64,000 nt of DNA from 55-13 sp037190145 (lineage in GTDB: Bacteria; Armatimonadota; Fimbriimonadia; Fimbriimonadales; Fimbriimonadaceae). The stretch is taken from the NCBI GenBank assembly GCA_037190145.1, contig JBBCJU010000005.1, forward strand, positions 217,983-281,982. The letters are read 5' to 3'. Made by a program: the position numbers and the translations under genes. Under the pieces are notes generated by a model that was not told the origin of the DNA, ran no database searches, and saw only the letters and a list, made by a program, of their open reading frames with translations. This document shows positions 25,187 through 33,675 of the stretch, one piece after another (the first letter of the stretch is position 1; every line of letters begins with the position of its first letter).

Positions 25187-26281
25187 GTGTTCACTCAAGC
25201 GCTTGCACTTTTTTTACTCAATGGAACCCCAGTGTCTTCAGTTACCCAAGATCAGGCATATCTTGCGATTTTGGCAGAGACCAAAGTCGGCAGATTAGCC
25301 GGTATGCCTCCGATTGATCTTAAAGACTTGCCACCTGGTTTTAAGCTGCCGCCTGAAGCCATGATGTTTGCCGGTCAACCTGCGAGATCCTTACAGGTCC
25401 GTCTTTGGTCGCCGGGGCTTGCACCAAGTTCGGCTACCGCTTCAATCGCCCCACCAGATGGGCTCAAACAAGGCAGTTCTCTTGACCTGGAACTGTATCG
25501 CCCAGAAGCGGGTGCCCAAGAAAGCAAAACAAAAAGCAAAGAATTTGACCCAGATTCCAATCCAGAGTTCACGATCAAGTTCTATTGGGGATCCTCTGAG
25601 ACCGTGAAAGAAGGCCAGCCAAAAGTCATAAAATGGACTGACTTCACACCATCGCAGAGGGAAACCATGCGTCAAAGCTCGCAAGAGATGGAGCGTGTGA
25701 GGTCTTACTTCTACAAGCCAGATTGGACTACAGGATATTGGCCAACAACCAAGCAACCAGGTCAGATTGCATTGGATGCGTCCCTGGTCGGTAAATACTC
25801 TTTGACCACAAACTACACCGGCAATGTAGATATCGAAGCTCCCGGCAATGTGAACTTTCTGGCCCCAATCTCGGTGACTGCTCCAAATATTGAAAAGAAG
25901 ATTGACCTTAAAAAGTCAATCAACTTGGCTTGGCAAGAAATCCCCAATGCTCTAGGCCTTTATGGTTCTGTGTTTGCGATGGAAGGCAAGAATACGCTGA
26001 TCATTTGGAGCTCATCTGAGGTATTCACCGACGATGTTTGGAACAACATGGGATTTCTCCAGATGGCAGAAGTTCGTAACTATGTCCAAAAAACGATCTT
26101 TATGGAAGGAAATCGCACCAAAGTCAGCATCCCCGCCGGCATTTTCCAAAATGCGGATATGGCTTTGCTAAACATGAGCGGTTACGGCCCCGGAGCAGCT
26201 TTAGACAAAGCCCAGCCTCTTCCCCGCATTCAAACCAAGACCAGCCTCATGCTAATGCTAGGCGGCAAAAAAGTCCGGTAA
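25187..26281 (+). CDS. hypothetical secreted protein
   Basis: 364 residues. GTG start supported by AGGGAGATAGG just upstream. N-terminal FTQALALFLLNGTPVSSVTQ looks like a weak signal. A proline-rich segment (MPPIDLKDLPPGFKLPPEAM), an Asp/Lys-rich middle and a C-terminal beta-rich domain (SINLAWQEIPNALGLYGSVF; NTLIIWSSSEVFTDDVW) follow. I do not recognise it. The C-terminal part reads like the lipocalin-poor 'W-x-x-I-P-N-A' envelope proteins common in Armatimonadota, but that is impression only. It stands alone between two terminators. Confidence 0.6.
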   Translation: MFTQALALFLLNGTPVSSVTQDQAYLAILAETKVGRLAGMPPIDLKDLPPGFKLPPEAMMFAGQPARSLQVRLWSPGLAPSSATASIAPPDGLKQGSSLDLELYRPEAGAQESKTKSKEFDPDSNPEFTIKFYWGSSETVKEGQPKVIKWTDFTPSQRETMRQSSQEMERVRSYFYKPDWTTGYWPTTKQPGQIALDASLVGKYSLTTNYTGNVDIEAPGNVNFLAPISVTAPNIEKKIDLKKSINLAWQEIPNALGLYGSVFAMEGKNTLIIWSSSEVFTDDVWNNMGFLQMAEVRNYVQKTIFMEGNRTKVSIPAGIFQNADMALLNMSGYGPGAALDKAQPLPRIQTKTSLMLMLGGKKVR

Positions 26282-26292
26282 CTCAAAAAACA

Positions 26293-26320
26293 AAAAAGCC
26301 CTCCTAAAAGAGGGCTTTTT
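26293..26320 (+). terminator. intrinsic terminator
   Basis: Stem GCCCTC / GAGGGC extended by A-T pairs (AAAAA and TTTTT), loop CTAAAA. It lies 11 bp after the previous stop and 12 bp before the tRNA gene on the opposite strand. Confidence 0.9.
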
Positions 26321-26332
26321 GAATTCAAGACA

Positions 26333-26408
<76 letters not shown>

Positions 26409-26472
26409 GTGAGCTAAAAATATACCCTGCTTTCACCTCAGATTCAAGGGCCTAGGCCAGTAAACTCTTTCG

Positions 26473-27003
26473 ATGAGTTTCACAATTCGGGTGGCAACGG
26501 GTGAAGATTCCTTAGCTGCAGCCAAGGTAGTTGAATCTGTCTTTCAAGAGTACGGGTTCACTTGGGATGCTGATGACTATTGCGCTGACTTGTACGACTT
26601 AGAGACCCACTATATCAATTTAGGCAACCCTTTCTGGATTGCCGAGAGAGGTGGCGAAATCATTGGAACCGCCGCGCTTGAGGTCTTCTCGACTCTTCCC
26701 GGAGAATTGGGAACGATTGTTCAGGCAGACAAGATCCGAGCGAGTGCAGCGGACTGTTCTTTGGAGAGACTCTATGTTCGTTCTGACGTAAGGGGTTTGG
26801 GTTTGGGTCGAGCCCTGCTAAATCAGACGATCACTGAGGCAAAGAATCGGAATCGAAAAGCGATGGAGATATGGAGCGATAAGAAGCTAAGCAATGCGCA
26901 TCGCCTTTACCAACACTTCGGCGCTATTTCCGTTGGAGAAAGGATTCTCGATGATCCTGATAACAGTCCAGAGTGGGGATTTGTCCTGAAGCTTGACTCA
27001 TAA
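26473..27003 (+). CDS. GNAT family N-acetyltransferase
   Basis: 176 residues. IRVATGEDSLAAAKVVESVF is the usual opening; LERLYVRSDVRGLGLGRALL contains the acetyl-CoA-binding (R/Q)-x-x-G-x-G/A; NAHRLYQHFGAISVGERIL closes it. Acceptor unknown. Convergent with the Spy-like gene, sharing a hairpin between them. Confidence 0.82.
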   Translation: MSFTIRVATGEDSLAAAKVVESVFQEYGFTWDADDYCADLYDLETHYINLGNPFWIAERGGEIIGTAALEVFSTLPGELGTIVQADKIRASAADCSLERLYVRSDVRGLGLGRALLNQTITEAKNRNRKAMEIWSDKKLSNAHRLYQHFGAISVGERILDDPDNSPEWGFVLKLDS

Positions 27004-27040
27004 AAAAGTGCCGGTGGGGATTTGCCCTTCCCCAACCGGC
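27003..27040 (-). terminator. intrinsic terminator of the Spy-like gene
   Basis: GCCGGT / ACCGGC stem extended by GGG / CCC past one mismatch, loop of about 12 nt. On the reverse strand a TTTTTTA run follows, overlapping the end of the convergent GNAT gene. Confidence 0.8.
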
Positions 27041-27063
27041 AATCTCATCGAGTGTTATTTGGT

Positions 27064-27531
27064 TTAGGATTGTGTAAGTCTGTTCTTAGGGTTATTCTTG
27101 CTTCGCTCAGACTTGCCCTTTGCAAGGGCCGCTTTTAATTGAGCGTGATAACTCTTTCTCTGTTCAGAGGTCAAGATGGATTCGATAGCTGCTTTACGCT
27201 CATCTTGAATCTTCTTCAATTCATTCCGCATCGCCACTTTATCACCGGAACGATACTTTTCTCGGATTGATGTCAAAGATGCTTTGTTCTTCTCACTTAG
27301 AGTTCTCAGCTTTTGTTTTTGATCTGCGGAAAGAGGCGGATTCAACTTTGCAACAATCTCGGATTGCAGCTTCTGCATCGCTCCGTTTCCACCAAGTCTT
27401 TTATCCTTTCCTGTCCACTGCTGGCCACTCTTTAACCCACCTCCAGTGGGGCCTGCGGCTTGAGCATTGACTCCTATAACAAGCATCGCTCCCAACGATG
27501 CTGTAGCTATGAGTCTGAGAAATCTGTTCAT
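27064..27531 (-). CDS. Spy/CpxP-like periplasmic protein
   Basis: About 155 residues from ATG 27531 (AAAGAGAC upstream); the frame is open to 27552. Signal peptide NRFLRLIATASLGAMLVIGV then ends at AQA. Helical body with LSADQKQKLRTLSEKNKASL and ILTSEQRKSYHAQLKAALAK, the latter an LTxxQ-like motif of Spy/CpxP family proteins, which act as periplasmic chaperones or metal/stress sensors. Basic and Lys-rich. Function inferred only by family. Confidence 0.65.
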   Translation of the reverse strand: MNRFLRLIATASLGAMLVIGVNAQAAGPTGGGLKSGQQWTGKDKRLGGNGAMQKLQSEIVAKLNPPLSADQKQKLRTLSEKNKASLTSIREKYRSGDKVAMRNELKKIQDERKAAIESILTSEQRKSYHAQLKAALAKGKSERSKNNPKNRLTQS

Positions 27532-27581
27532 CGTCTCTTTCTTGAACCTCAACAGAAGAAACGATATCGATGTGTGATTGT

Positions 27582-28319
27582 TCAGTCACTTTTTAGAAAC
27601 TCTGTGGCTTGCGATTTTCGAACCAACTCGCGAATAGCATCCACCCTAGCGTCCATAAACTGGTCGGCATTTCCGGTAAATGAAAGTCTTCCCTGTTCCA
27701 AGAAGGCAATCCTGCTCGCCACTCGAAACACACTCGACACATCATGACTCACTAAGATAGCGGTGATGCCGAACCGATCCCTAACATCAACGATAAGTCG
27801 ATCAATCGTATAGGTTGTGACAGGATCAAGGCCAGTTGTGGGTTCATCAAAAAGCATGATCTTGGGCTTAAGAGCTAGGGCTCTCGCAATCCCAACTCGC
27901 TTTTTCATCCCACCGCTCAGCTCAGATGGCATCAACTCTTCTGAGCCGACTAAATCAACAGTCTTCAGCGCCTCGGCAACAATCGCTTCGTGTTGTGACT
28001 TTGGCTCTCCGGACCAGCGCTCTACTCCAAACATGATGTTCTGGCGAACATTCATGTAATCGAACAAAGCTGCAGACTGAAAGACCATTCCCATCTGTCT
28101 TCTGGCCAGTTCGGTTTGCTGGTGAACGTTGACGCCATTGACCAGTACTTCACCTTCTGTCGGCTTGATGAGAGCGGCAATGCAGCGTAACAAAGTGGTC
28201 TTGCCACCACCGCTAGATCCCATGACGGCAAGGATCTCTCCTTCGCAGACTTCCAAGTCAATGTCTCTAAGCACGGGACGCCCTTCAAAGGAATGGGAAA
28301 GGCGTTGAACAGAGACCAT
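27582..28319 (-). CDS. Mla-type ABC transporter ATP-binding protein
   Basis: About 245 residues from ATG 28319 (GTG 28325 also possible). Walker A GSSGGGKTTLL, Q-loop MGMVFQSAALFDYMNVRQNI, signature LSGGMKKRVGIARAL, Walker B IMLFDEPTTGLDP and switch His in VSHD. SAALFDYM-x-V and SGGMKKR are typical of MlaF-like subunits of phospholipid ABC importers/exporters. No MlaE permease or MlaD gene is adjacent, so its membrane partner must be elsewhere. Lies 13 bp after the AraC-type gene. Confidence 0.85.
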   Translation of the reverse strand: MVSVQRLSHSFEGRPVLRDIDLEVCEGEILAVMGSSGGGKTTLLRCIAALIKPTEGEVLVNGVNVHQQTELARRQMGMVFQSAALFDYMNVRQNIMFGVERWSGEPKSQHEAIVAEALKTVDLVGSEELMPSELSGGMKKRVGIARALALKPKIMLFDEPTTGLDPVTTYTIDRLIVDVRDRFGITAILVSHDVSSVFRVASRIAFLEQGRLSFTGNADQFMDARVDAIRELVRKSQATEFLKSD

Positions 28320-28332
28320 TGCCACAGTATAG

Positions 28333-29577
28333 CTATGCGTTTTGCCGTCTTAGGCTAGTTGGGCTGGCAGAAAATCTCTGGGCAAAGGCTCGGCTAAAGT
28401 GAGAAAGTCCGGTAAACCCAACTGCCGAAGCCACCTGAGATACTGGCAAACCTTGCTCAATGAGCATGAGACGTGCCTTTTCCAGCCGAACCGCAATAAG
28501 ATATTTATGGAAAGGACTACCGGTAGCTTGTTTAAACAGGAATCGGAAATGCGATGTCGACAAGCCAAGTTGTTGAGCCACGATTGTATCGGAAAGATCC
28601 TTTGCAAAGTTCCGATCCACAATAGCCAAAGCTCGATCTACAAGTTGTCCAGTGGGCGAATTTGCCGTTTCAAAGAGAGGAGCGGCAACGGATTCGCACC
28701 GTTCCACAATCTCTTTTGAAATCTCTTCCTTACTGTGAATCCTCTCTAACGATCTCGCCGTGTCCAACTGCACCTTGTGCAAGGTTCGGGCGCCTCCGGA
28801 TTCCAACATTCCTGCCGTGACAACAGCTAAGAATGTTAATGCCAGGCCACGGGCTTCGTCTAGGTCATCTGCGGCAAGAATTCCGGCTTCCAATTGCTCT
28901 AGGGTCTTTGTAAATCGACGACGGTCTCCCACCCGAACAATTGCAGCAACCTCTCGCAGAGGGATTAAACCACTTCGACTGTGGAAAGGACAGCCAGCTG
29001 CCTCAGAAACCTCAATATAAACACCCAAAATCACGAAGGATGCTGGGGTTCCCAAGTCTCGAAAAACCAGTTTGGTAGGATCAGCTAACTCTGGTAAATC
29101 AACACTGAATCGATCAACTCGATACTCAATGTCTTCGATCCAGGCTGTACCAATTGTTTGAACGCCAGTGCCGTCGCCGTTTTGACGTTCAATCGGCTCT
29201 AAGTCTTGAGCTTCCGAGTAGTGTCGCCCTTGGATGAGATCAAGCCGAAAGACACTTTCATGCCCATCATAAATCTGTACTGAGCCACCTATTGATCCAG
29301 ACGGTTCTATCTTTGGATCAGCAAATCGGGCAAAGATGCCTACGATCTCTAGTCGAGCTAGGCTCCCTCCGACTTCACCGAGATTTAGCTCGACAGAGAA
29401 TGGGAGTGACCGCGATGGATGGCTTCTACTGGCTCCGCCATTACTCATCCACACTTTATGTGGATCAAGTTCAAAGCCATCGGGCAATTCTTGAGTTAAC
29501 TGCACTTCCACTAGAGTCGGGCTCGACTTTAGCTCTAGTGGGCGATATTTAGATATCGATTCCTGAAATCCCTTCAT
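28333..29577 (-). CDS. AraC-family transcriptional regulator with large N-terminal domain
   Basis: 414 residues. The C-terminal ~100 residues are the double-HTH AraC/XylS domain: LSDTIVAQQLGLSTSHFRFL then VRLEKARLMLIEQGLPVSQV, then VGFTGLSHFSRAF. The N-terminal ~200 residues are beta-rich and resemble no family I know; a helical linker (about 205-310) contains a DDLDEARGLALTFLAVVTAG segment reminiscent of AraC-linked response domains. Possible ligand unknown. A GC-rich hairpin immediately precedes its start codon. Confidence 0.75.
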   Translation of the reverse strand: MKGFQESISKYRPLELKSSPTLVEVQLTQELPDGFELDPHKVWMSNGGASRSHPSRSLPFSVELNLGEVGGSLARLEIVGIFARFADPKIEPSGSIGGSVQIYDGHESVFRLDLIQGRHYSEAQDLEPIERQNGDGTGVQTIGTAWIEDIEYRVDRFSVDLPELADPTKLVFRDLGTPASFVILGVYIEVSEAAGCPFHSRSGLIPLREVAAIVRVGDRRRFTKTLEQLEAGILAADDLDEARGLALTFLAVVTAGMLESGGARTLHKVQLDTARSLERIHSKEEISKEIVERCESVAAPLFETANSPTGQLVDRALAIVDRNFAKDLSDTIVAQQLGLSTSHFRFLFKQATGSPFHKYLIAVRLEKARLMLIEQGLPVSQVASAVGFTGLSHFSRAFAQRFSASPTSLRRQNA

Positions 29578-29584
29578 AGCCTTA

Positions 29585-29607
29585 CCCCTGCGACACAGCC
29601 GCAGGGG
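29585..29607 (-). other. short hairpin before the AraC gene start
   Basis: 8-bp perfect stem CCCCTGCG / CGCAGGGG, loop of 7 nt, between the peptide-binding-protein stop and the AraC ATG. On the reverse strand GGGG-TAAGG lies just before the ATG, so the hairpin could cover the ribosome-binding region or act as a weak terminator. Confidence 0.45.
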
Positions 29608-29619
29608 CGTTTCTCATAC

Positions 29620-31218
29620 CTACTTCGACATTGATACCGAAATATGCGGCAAGTGGCCAAACAGCGATTCTCGCATACCCTTTACTCTAGGGCTAACCAA
29701 CTCCGCATCTCTCTGATAAAACAGTGGGATCCAAGCTACATCCTTAAGAACGATATCTTCGGCCTGTGCGTAGAGCGCCATCCGCTTACTATTATCAAGC
29801 TCAACATCCGCGGCTTCGGTCAACTTGTCGACAGAAGGGTTGGAGTAGTTGAATTCGTTTTCGTTACCATTAGTGTGGAAGAAGATGCTCAAGAAGTTCT
29901 GCGGGTCTAGGTAATCCGCCCCCCATCGCATGTGATACATCGGCAACTGTTTCTTGTTATATTTATCAAGATAAGCTGGGGTGGCCATTGGCTTGATACT
30001 GATATCCACGCCAAGGTTCTGCTTAAGGTCTGCAGCAACGGCCGCAGTGACCAGGCCATAGTCAGCCTCTTCGGAGCGATGGTACATATCAATGGTCGGC
30101 AACTTCCCTTCCCAACCAGCTTCTTTCAAAAGCGCTTTTGCCTTCTCTACGTTGTATTCATAAGGCCAAACACCCTCGCGAGCACCTTCTACACCGGGAG
30201 GCAGAATGCTTGTTGCGAGCTTGTTAAAGTTACCAAGCACGTCCTCTACAAGACGCTTCCGATTGATTGCCATCGCAAATGCTTGTCGAACGCGAGGATC
30301 AGCAAGGGCAGGAACTAGCTTTGGATTAAAGCCCACATACCAAATAGCAGGGCGATCATAAAACTTGAGTTGAGCCTTAAGAGCGGAATCAGACTCAATG
30401 GCTGAAATATCTTGTCGTTGAAGTTGAATGAGATCAACATCTCCGGCTTTGTATTTGGCGATTCGTGTTGCCGCATCCGAGATTACCGGCCGTTCAATCT
30501 TGTCAACCTTGGGAGCTCCCCCGTGATAGTCTTTGTTGGCAGTAAGCACAAATAGCTGCTCGTTGGTGTAGCTCTCAGGAACAAACGGTCCCGTACCAGA
30601 CTTCATGGCCTCGACGGTTGTAACTTCCTGACCCTTCTTGGCAATGTCCTTGTCTACAACATAAGAACAAGCGTAAGTGAGCTTGCCAAGGAAATAAGGG
30701 CGAGCCTTGTCAATAGTGATTTGTAAGGTGTAGTCATCAACCACCTTAATCCCGGAAACTTCGGTCGCTTTGCCATCTATAACATCGTTCACTCCAACGA
30801 TATCGTTTAGATAACCACCGGCAACGGTTGACTGCAATGCTGGGTCACAGGCACGGTCAATGGAATACTTGAAATCTTCGGCCTTTACTTCGCGACCAGA
30901 GTGGAACTTCACTCCCTTCTTCAAGTGAAAGGTGTAGATAGTGCCATCTTCACTGATGTCCCACTTTTCGGCGAGATTCGGAACAGGCTTATTGTCTTCA
31001 CTCCAAGCAGTGAGTCCTTCGTAGACCTGCTGGAGAAGATCAATGGTATTGCCATCCTGAACTTTTGCCGGATCAAGAGTCGAGGGCTTTTGAACGATGG
31101 AATAGCGGAATACGTTTCCGCCGCCTTGTTGCTTAGCCGATTCAGAGAAGCTCCCTTTTCCACAACCCACAATCATGAGCGCAGCCGAAAGCAGGATCAC
31201 CGAAATCTTCGATCGCAT
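29620..31218 (-). CDS. ABC transporter substrate-binding lipoprotein, oligopeptide/family 5
   Basis: 532 residues. Lipoprotein signal with lipobox MIVGC (Cys19). Family 5 features in order: KPSTLDPAKVQDGNTIDLLQ, YEGLTAWSEDNKPVPNLAEK, WDISEDGTIYTFHLKKGVKF, HSGREVKAEDFKYSIDRA, and RQAFAMAINRKRLVEDVLG. Binds peptides or similar ligands for an Opp/Dpp-type importer. No permease or ATPase genes neighbour it. It follows recO by 24 bp and is probably the last gene of the long glmU-to-recO transcript. Confidence 0.88.
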   Translation of the reverse strand: MRSKISVILLSAALMIVGCGKGSFSESAKQQGGGNVFRYSIVQKPSTLDPAKVQDGNTIDLLQQVYEGLTAWSEDNKPVPNLAEKWDISEDGTIYTFHLKKGVKFHSGREVKAEDFKYSIDRACDPALQSTVAGGYLNDIVGVNDVIDGKATEVSGIKVVDDYTLQITIDKARPYFLGKLTYACSYVVDKDIAKKGQEVTTVEAMKSGTGPFVPESYTNEQLFVLTANKDYHGGAPKVDKIERPVISDAATRIAKYKAGDVDLIQLQRQDISAIESDSALKAQLKFYDRPAIWYVGFNPKLVPALADPRVRQAFAMAINRKRLVEDVLGNFNKLATSILPPGVEGAREGVWPYEYNVEKAKALLKEAGWEGKLPTIDMYHRSEEADYGLVTAAVAADLKQNLGVDISIKPMATPAYLDKYNKKQLPMYHMRWGADYLDPQNFLSIFFHTNGNENEFNYSNPSVDKLTEAADVELDNSKRMALYAQAEDIVLKDVAWIPLFYQRDAELVSPRVKGMRESLFGHLPHISVSMSK

Positions 31219-31242
31219 ATCAAACGGATTGTACTCGTTTGG

Positions 31243-31986
31243 TTAAAGGTGAGAGTGTCTTAGCTCTTTCTTTACTGCTTCGTTAGCAACAAGAGGAGCA
31301 TCAATGATATGCCGCCAAAAAGGGATGAGTGCTATCAGACACTCGTCCGCAAACTTTAAGTTTGTTGGGGGGGATTCCAGTTCTACCGTCTTAGCAAGAC
31401 CCCATAGAACTTCGGCTTTCGATTCAAATGCATCTCGATAGACCATCACTTCAGGATGTTTGACATAGCCCCCTGCAGTTGGAGATAACCAAGGAAGCGC
31501 TTCTTGAACCGACTCGCCGGTTGTGATACAAGTATCGAATGGAGGCAGATAGCCACTTTCAGCCATCAGTTTCAACTCAGCCCACACTAGAGCAACAATA
31601 GGCTTGGGATGAGATTCTATAGCTCGTAAAGATTTTCCCAATAGCTCAAAAGCGTTATCCATGGGTTCACCCCACGGTAGGACATAAGCGTAAAGCTCGA
31701 CGAGAGCCAAAGCCATACTTAGCCGTTCAAAATCGGTGCGAAGGCCTCTAAACGACGAAAGCGGCTGTGCTTGGGTAATGAACAGGTTCACCTTCCCTTT
31801 CGCCAATGTCATGGTCGACATGGCAAGCGGATCAGAAGATCCACTCAATCGAGAGTTGCCTTTTCTTGCCCCTTTGGCAATCACATCTACCTTGCCAAGT
31901 TCTTTGGCCAATAAAGTCAAACGGCGATCATTCTCCCCAGAATCTCTTCTTCGGAGAACGATCGCCGTTACAGTGACCTCAGACAT
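31243..31986 (-). CDS. recO: DNA repair protein RecO
   Basis: 247 residues. N-terminal OB-fold VTAIVLRRRDSGENDRRLTL (the family's typical start), AKGARKGNSRLSGSSDPLAM, then helical C-terminal domain ALALVELYAYVLPWGEPMD. The Cys-x-x-Cys zinc site found in many RecO proteins is not obvious in the C-terminal domain. RecO promotes RecA loading in RecFOR recombination. Starts 12 bp after the membrane protein gene upstream, on the same strand. Confidence 0.85.
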   Translation of the reverse strand: MSEVTVTAIVLRRRDSGENDRRLTLLAKELGKVDVIAKGARKGNSRLSGSSDPLAMSTMTLAKGKVNLFITQAQPLSSFRGLRTDFERLSMALALVELYAYVLPWGEPMDNAFELLGKSLRAIESHPKPIVALVWAELKLMAESGYLPPFDTCITTGESVQEALPWLSPTAGGYVKHPEVMVYRDAFESKAEVLWGLAKTVELESPPTNLKFADECLIALIPFWRHIIDAPLVANEAVKKELRHSHL

Positions 31987-31998
31987 TCAGATGACTAC

Positions 31999-32751
31999 TT
32001 ACGAGCCACCCAGGATGCCCTGTTTCAGGAACTCAATCCATACAAAGTACATGCGGTCAATGAGAAGCGTAAAGCGCATCATAACCGTCGATCCAAAGAT
32101 CGCACCAAAGCCAATCATCAAGAGCCACCGGCCACTGGTCGTCATCACCTTCAGAGCCTTACTCTTAATCTCAAAGCTAAAGAGGAAGTAGCTTAAGACA
32201 CATAGCAAAGTGAAGACATAGACAACGTTGGTAAGCGCTTCTGACGGATAAACCTGAGCGTTGATCTGTGCGATCTGCGCTGGGTCAGTAAGATTTGCGG
32301 TGCTGGGGACAAAGAACGAATCCGTCGATGTTGGCAACAGCGGCTTCATGGAGTCGCGCATCTGCGGTCCATAGCGGTTAAACCACACCTGAATTTGCTG
32401 ACCCGACCACATACCCAGGATGATTCCGATAGGAATGCGGCTCATCCAGTTGTGCTTTTTGCTGAAGACGAAATAGCCCATCAAACCAATCGGGATGAGG
32501 AGAACATACGCCCAATAACCAGCAGTTGCAGGATCGCCATTAATTGCGGCAGAACCCACGACCTTGTCCCACCACTTCTCCTTCAGCGTTTCCGTCCAAA
32601 GGACGACTAACGCCCAACCGGAGGCTAGACCCAAAAAGATGTGCTCAAAGAAGCGATAGAACTTATTCTCTCGAAAAAGAACAGAGTAAAGGCCAATGGT
32701 GGCCAAGACACCGATACCAAGTTTGAGCTTGAGATAGTTTTCGTGGGACAT
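31999..32751 (-). CDS. hypothetical polytopic membrane protein (last gene of six-gene membrane block)
   Basis: 250 residues, about six hydrophobic helices (roughly 12-27, 34-54, 78-100, 108-122, 174-196, 208-232), with a soluble Pro/Asn-rich loop between the fourth and fifth. Notable YRFFEHIFLGLASGWALVVL. No family recognised. Start directly abuts the previous gene's stop (32752), indicating coupled translation. Function unknown; context says it belongs with the four or five membrane genes upstream. Confidence 0.75.
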   Translation of the reverse strand: MSHENYLKLKLGIGVLATIGLYSVLFRENKFYRFFEHIFLGLASGWALVVLWTETLKEKWWDKVVGSAAINGDPATAGYWAYVLLIPIGLMGYFVFSKKHNWMSRIPIGIILGMWSGQQIQVWFNRYGPQMRDSMKPLLPTSTDSFFVPSTANLTDPAQIAQINAQVYPSEALTNVVYVFTLLCVLSYFLFSFEIKSKALKVMTTSGRWLLMIGFGAIFGSTVMMRFTLLIDRMYFVWIEFLKQGILGGS

Positions 32752-33675
32752 TTACTTGGCCTTCCTTCGAGTCAAGAATGTGCCGATGTTTCCAACAACA
32801 ACCGCAACGATCAAGAGCAACAGGCATGCGTGAAGCGTGGGATAGTAGCGCGAACCATTGCCGATATTGCTCTCACCTGGAAACCCTGGAACAACTCCCC
32901 ACTTTGAGGAATTCATTTCCTTCGTAATTCCGGTCTCCATCAATTGCTCCATGTCATAGACACCTTTTAATCCAACGCCCAAACCTTGAATTTGGCCAGA
33001 CGAGTAGTAAGGCAATGACTCTGGACCCATAACGCCCGTCACCATCATGGCGAGATTGACTCCCTTGCCATAGATGCGCTCGATCGTAATGTTTGAGGTC
33101 TTGGAAGCAGTGATAACAACCATCAGACTGAAATCTGAAACCTTGTTAATCTTTTGAAGCACTGGGGATTGGAACACATCTCGTTTAGTTCCTTCCGGCG
33201 TGCTCTCTGTTCGTCCAGAGAAGGCAGTGCGAACATTATTGGCGATTGCGTTTGCACAAGCTTCAGCATTCGGGAAGAAGCCAACGGTCACCCAATCGTT
33301 CCAGCGATCATAGGTTTTCAGACCTTTTGCTCTTTGTTCGTTATTCAGAACTGCAATTGCGTCGCGTGCAACCTGGGGAGCTTGGGGATCACCTGATGAA
33401 TAGATGGCCAGCTTAATGTTTCGGCGCATCAAAATTTTCACCAATGCGTCGAAGCTTCCGTTACTCTCACCTCTTGTAGATTTAGTCCAGTCAGAGGCAA
33501 GCAGGACAGTTGAACCTTCTGGAAGATTCATTAAGCTTCCATACAGGTCTATCGCTGGCTCAATAGGTTGGTTAGGCACCTTGATCGGTACAAACAATGG
33601 CACCGACGCAACCAGGATCAAAACAACATATAAAGCCCACTTGGGAATGGACATAAGTTTTTCGCCGAGACTCAT
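32752..33675 (-). CDS. hypothetical bitopic membrane protein with large soluble domain
   Basis: 307 residues. One hydrophobic helix at each end (WALYVVLILVASVPLFV near 13-29; LHACLLLLIVAVVVGNI near 281-298) with about 240 residues between them, predicted alternating beta/alpha: GSTVLLASDWTKS, FDALVKILMRRNIKLAIYSS, NDWVTVGFFPNAEACANAIA, DFSLMVVITASKTSNI, GVNLAMMVTGVMG. The pattern suggests a Rossmann-like sensor or binding domain. Its last stop base and the next gene's ATG are adjacent; its own start overlaps the upstream stop by one base. Confidence 0.75.
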   Translation of the reverse strand: MSLGEKLMSIPKWALYVVLILVASVPLFVPIKVPNQPIEPAIDLYGSLMNLPEGSTVLLASDWTKSTRGESNGSFDALVKILMRRNIKLAIYSSGDPQAPQVARDAIAVLNNEQRAKGLKTYDRWNDWVTVGFFPNAEACANAIANNVRTAFSGRTESTPEGTKRDVFQSPVLQKINKVSDFSLMVVITASKTSNITIERIYGKGVNLAMMVTGVMGPESLPYYSSGQIQGLGVGLKGVYDMEQLMETGITKEMNSSKWGVVPGFPGESNIGNGSRYYPTLHACLLLLIVAVVVGNIGTFLTRRKAK

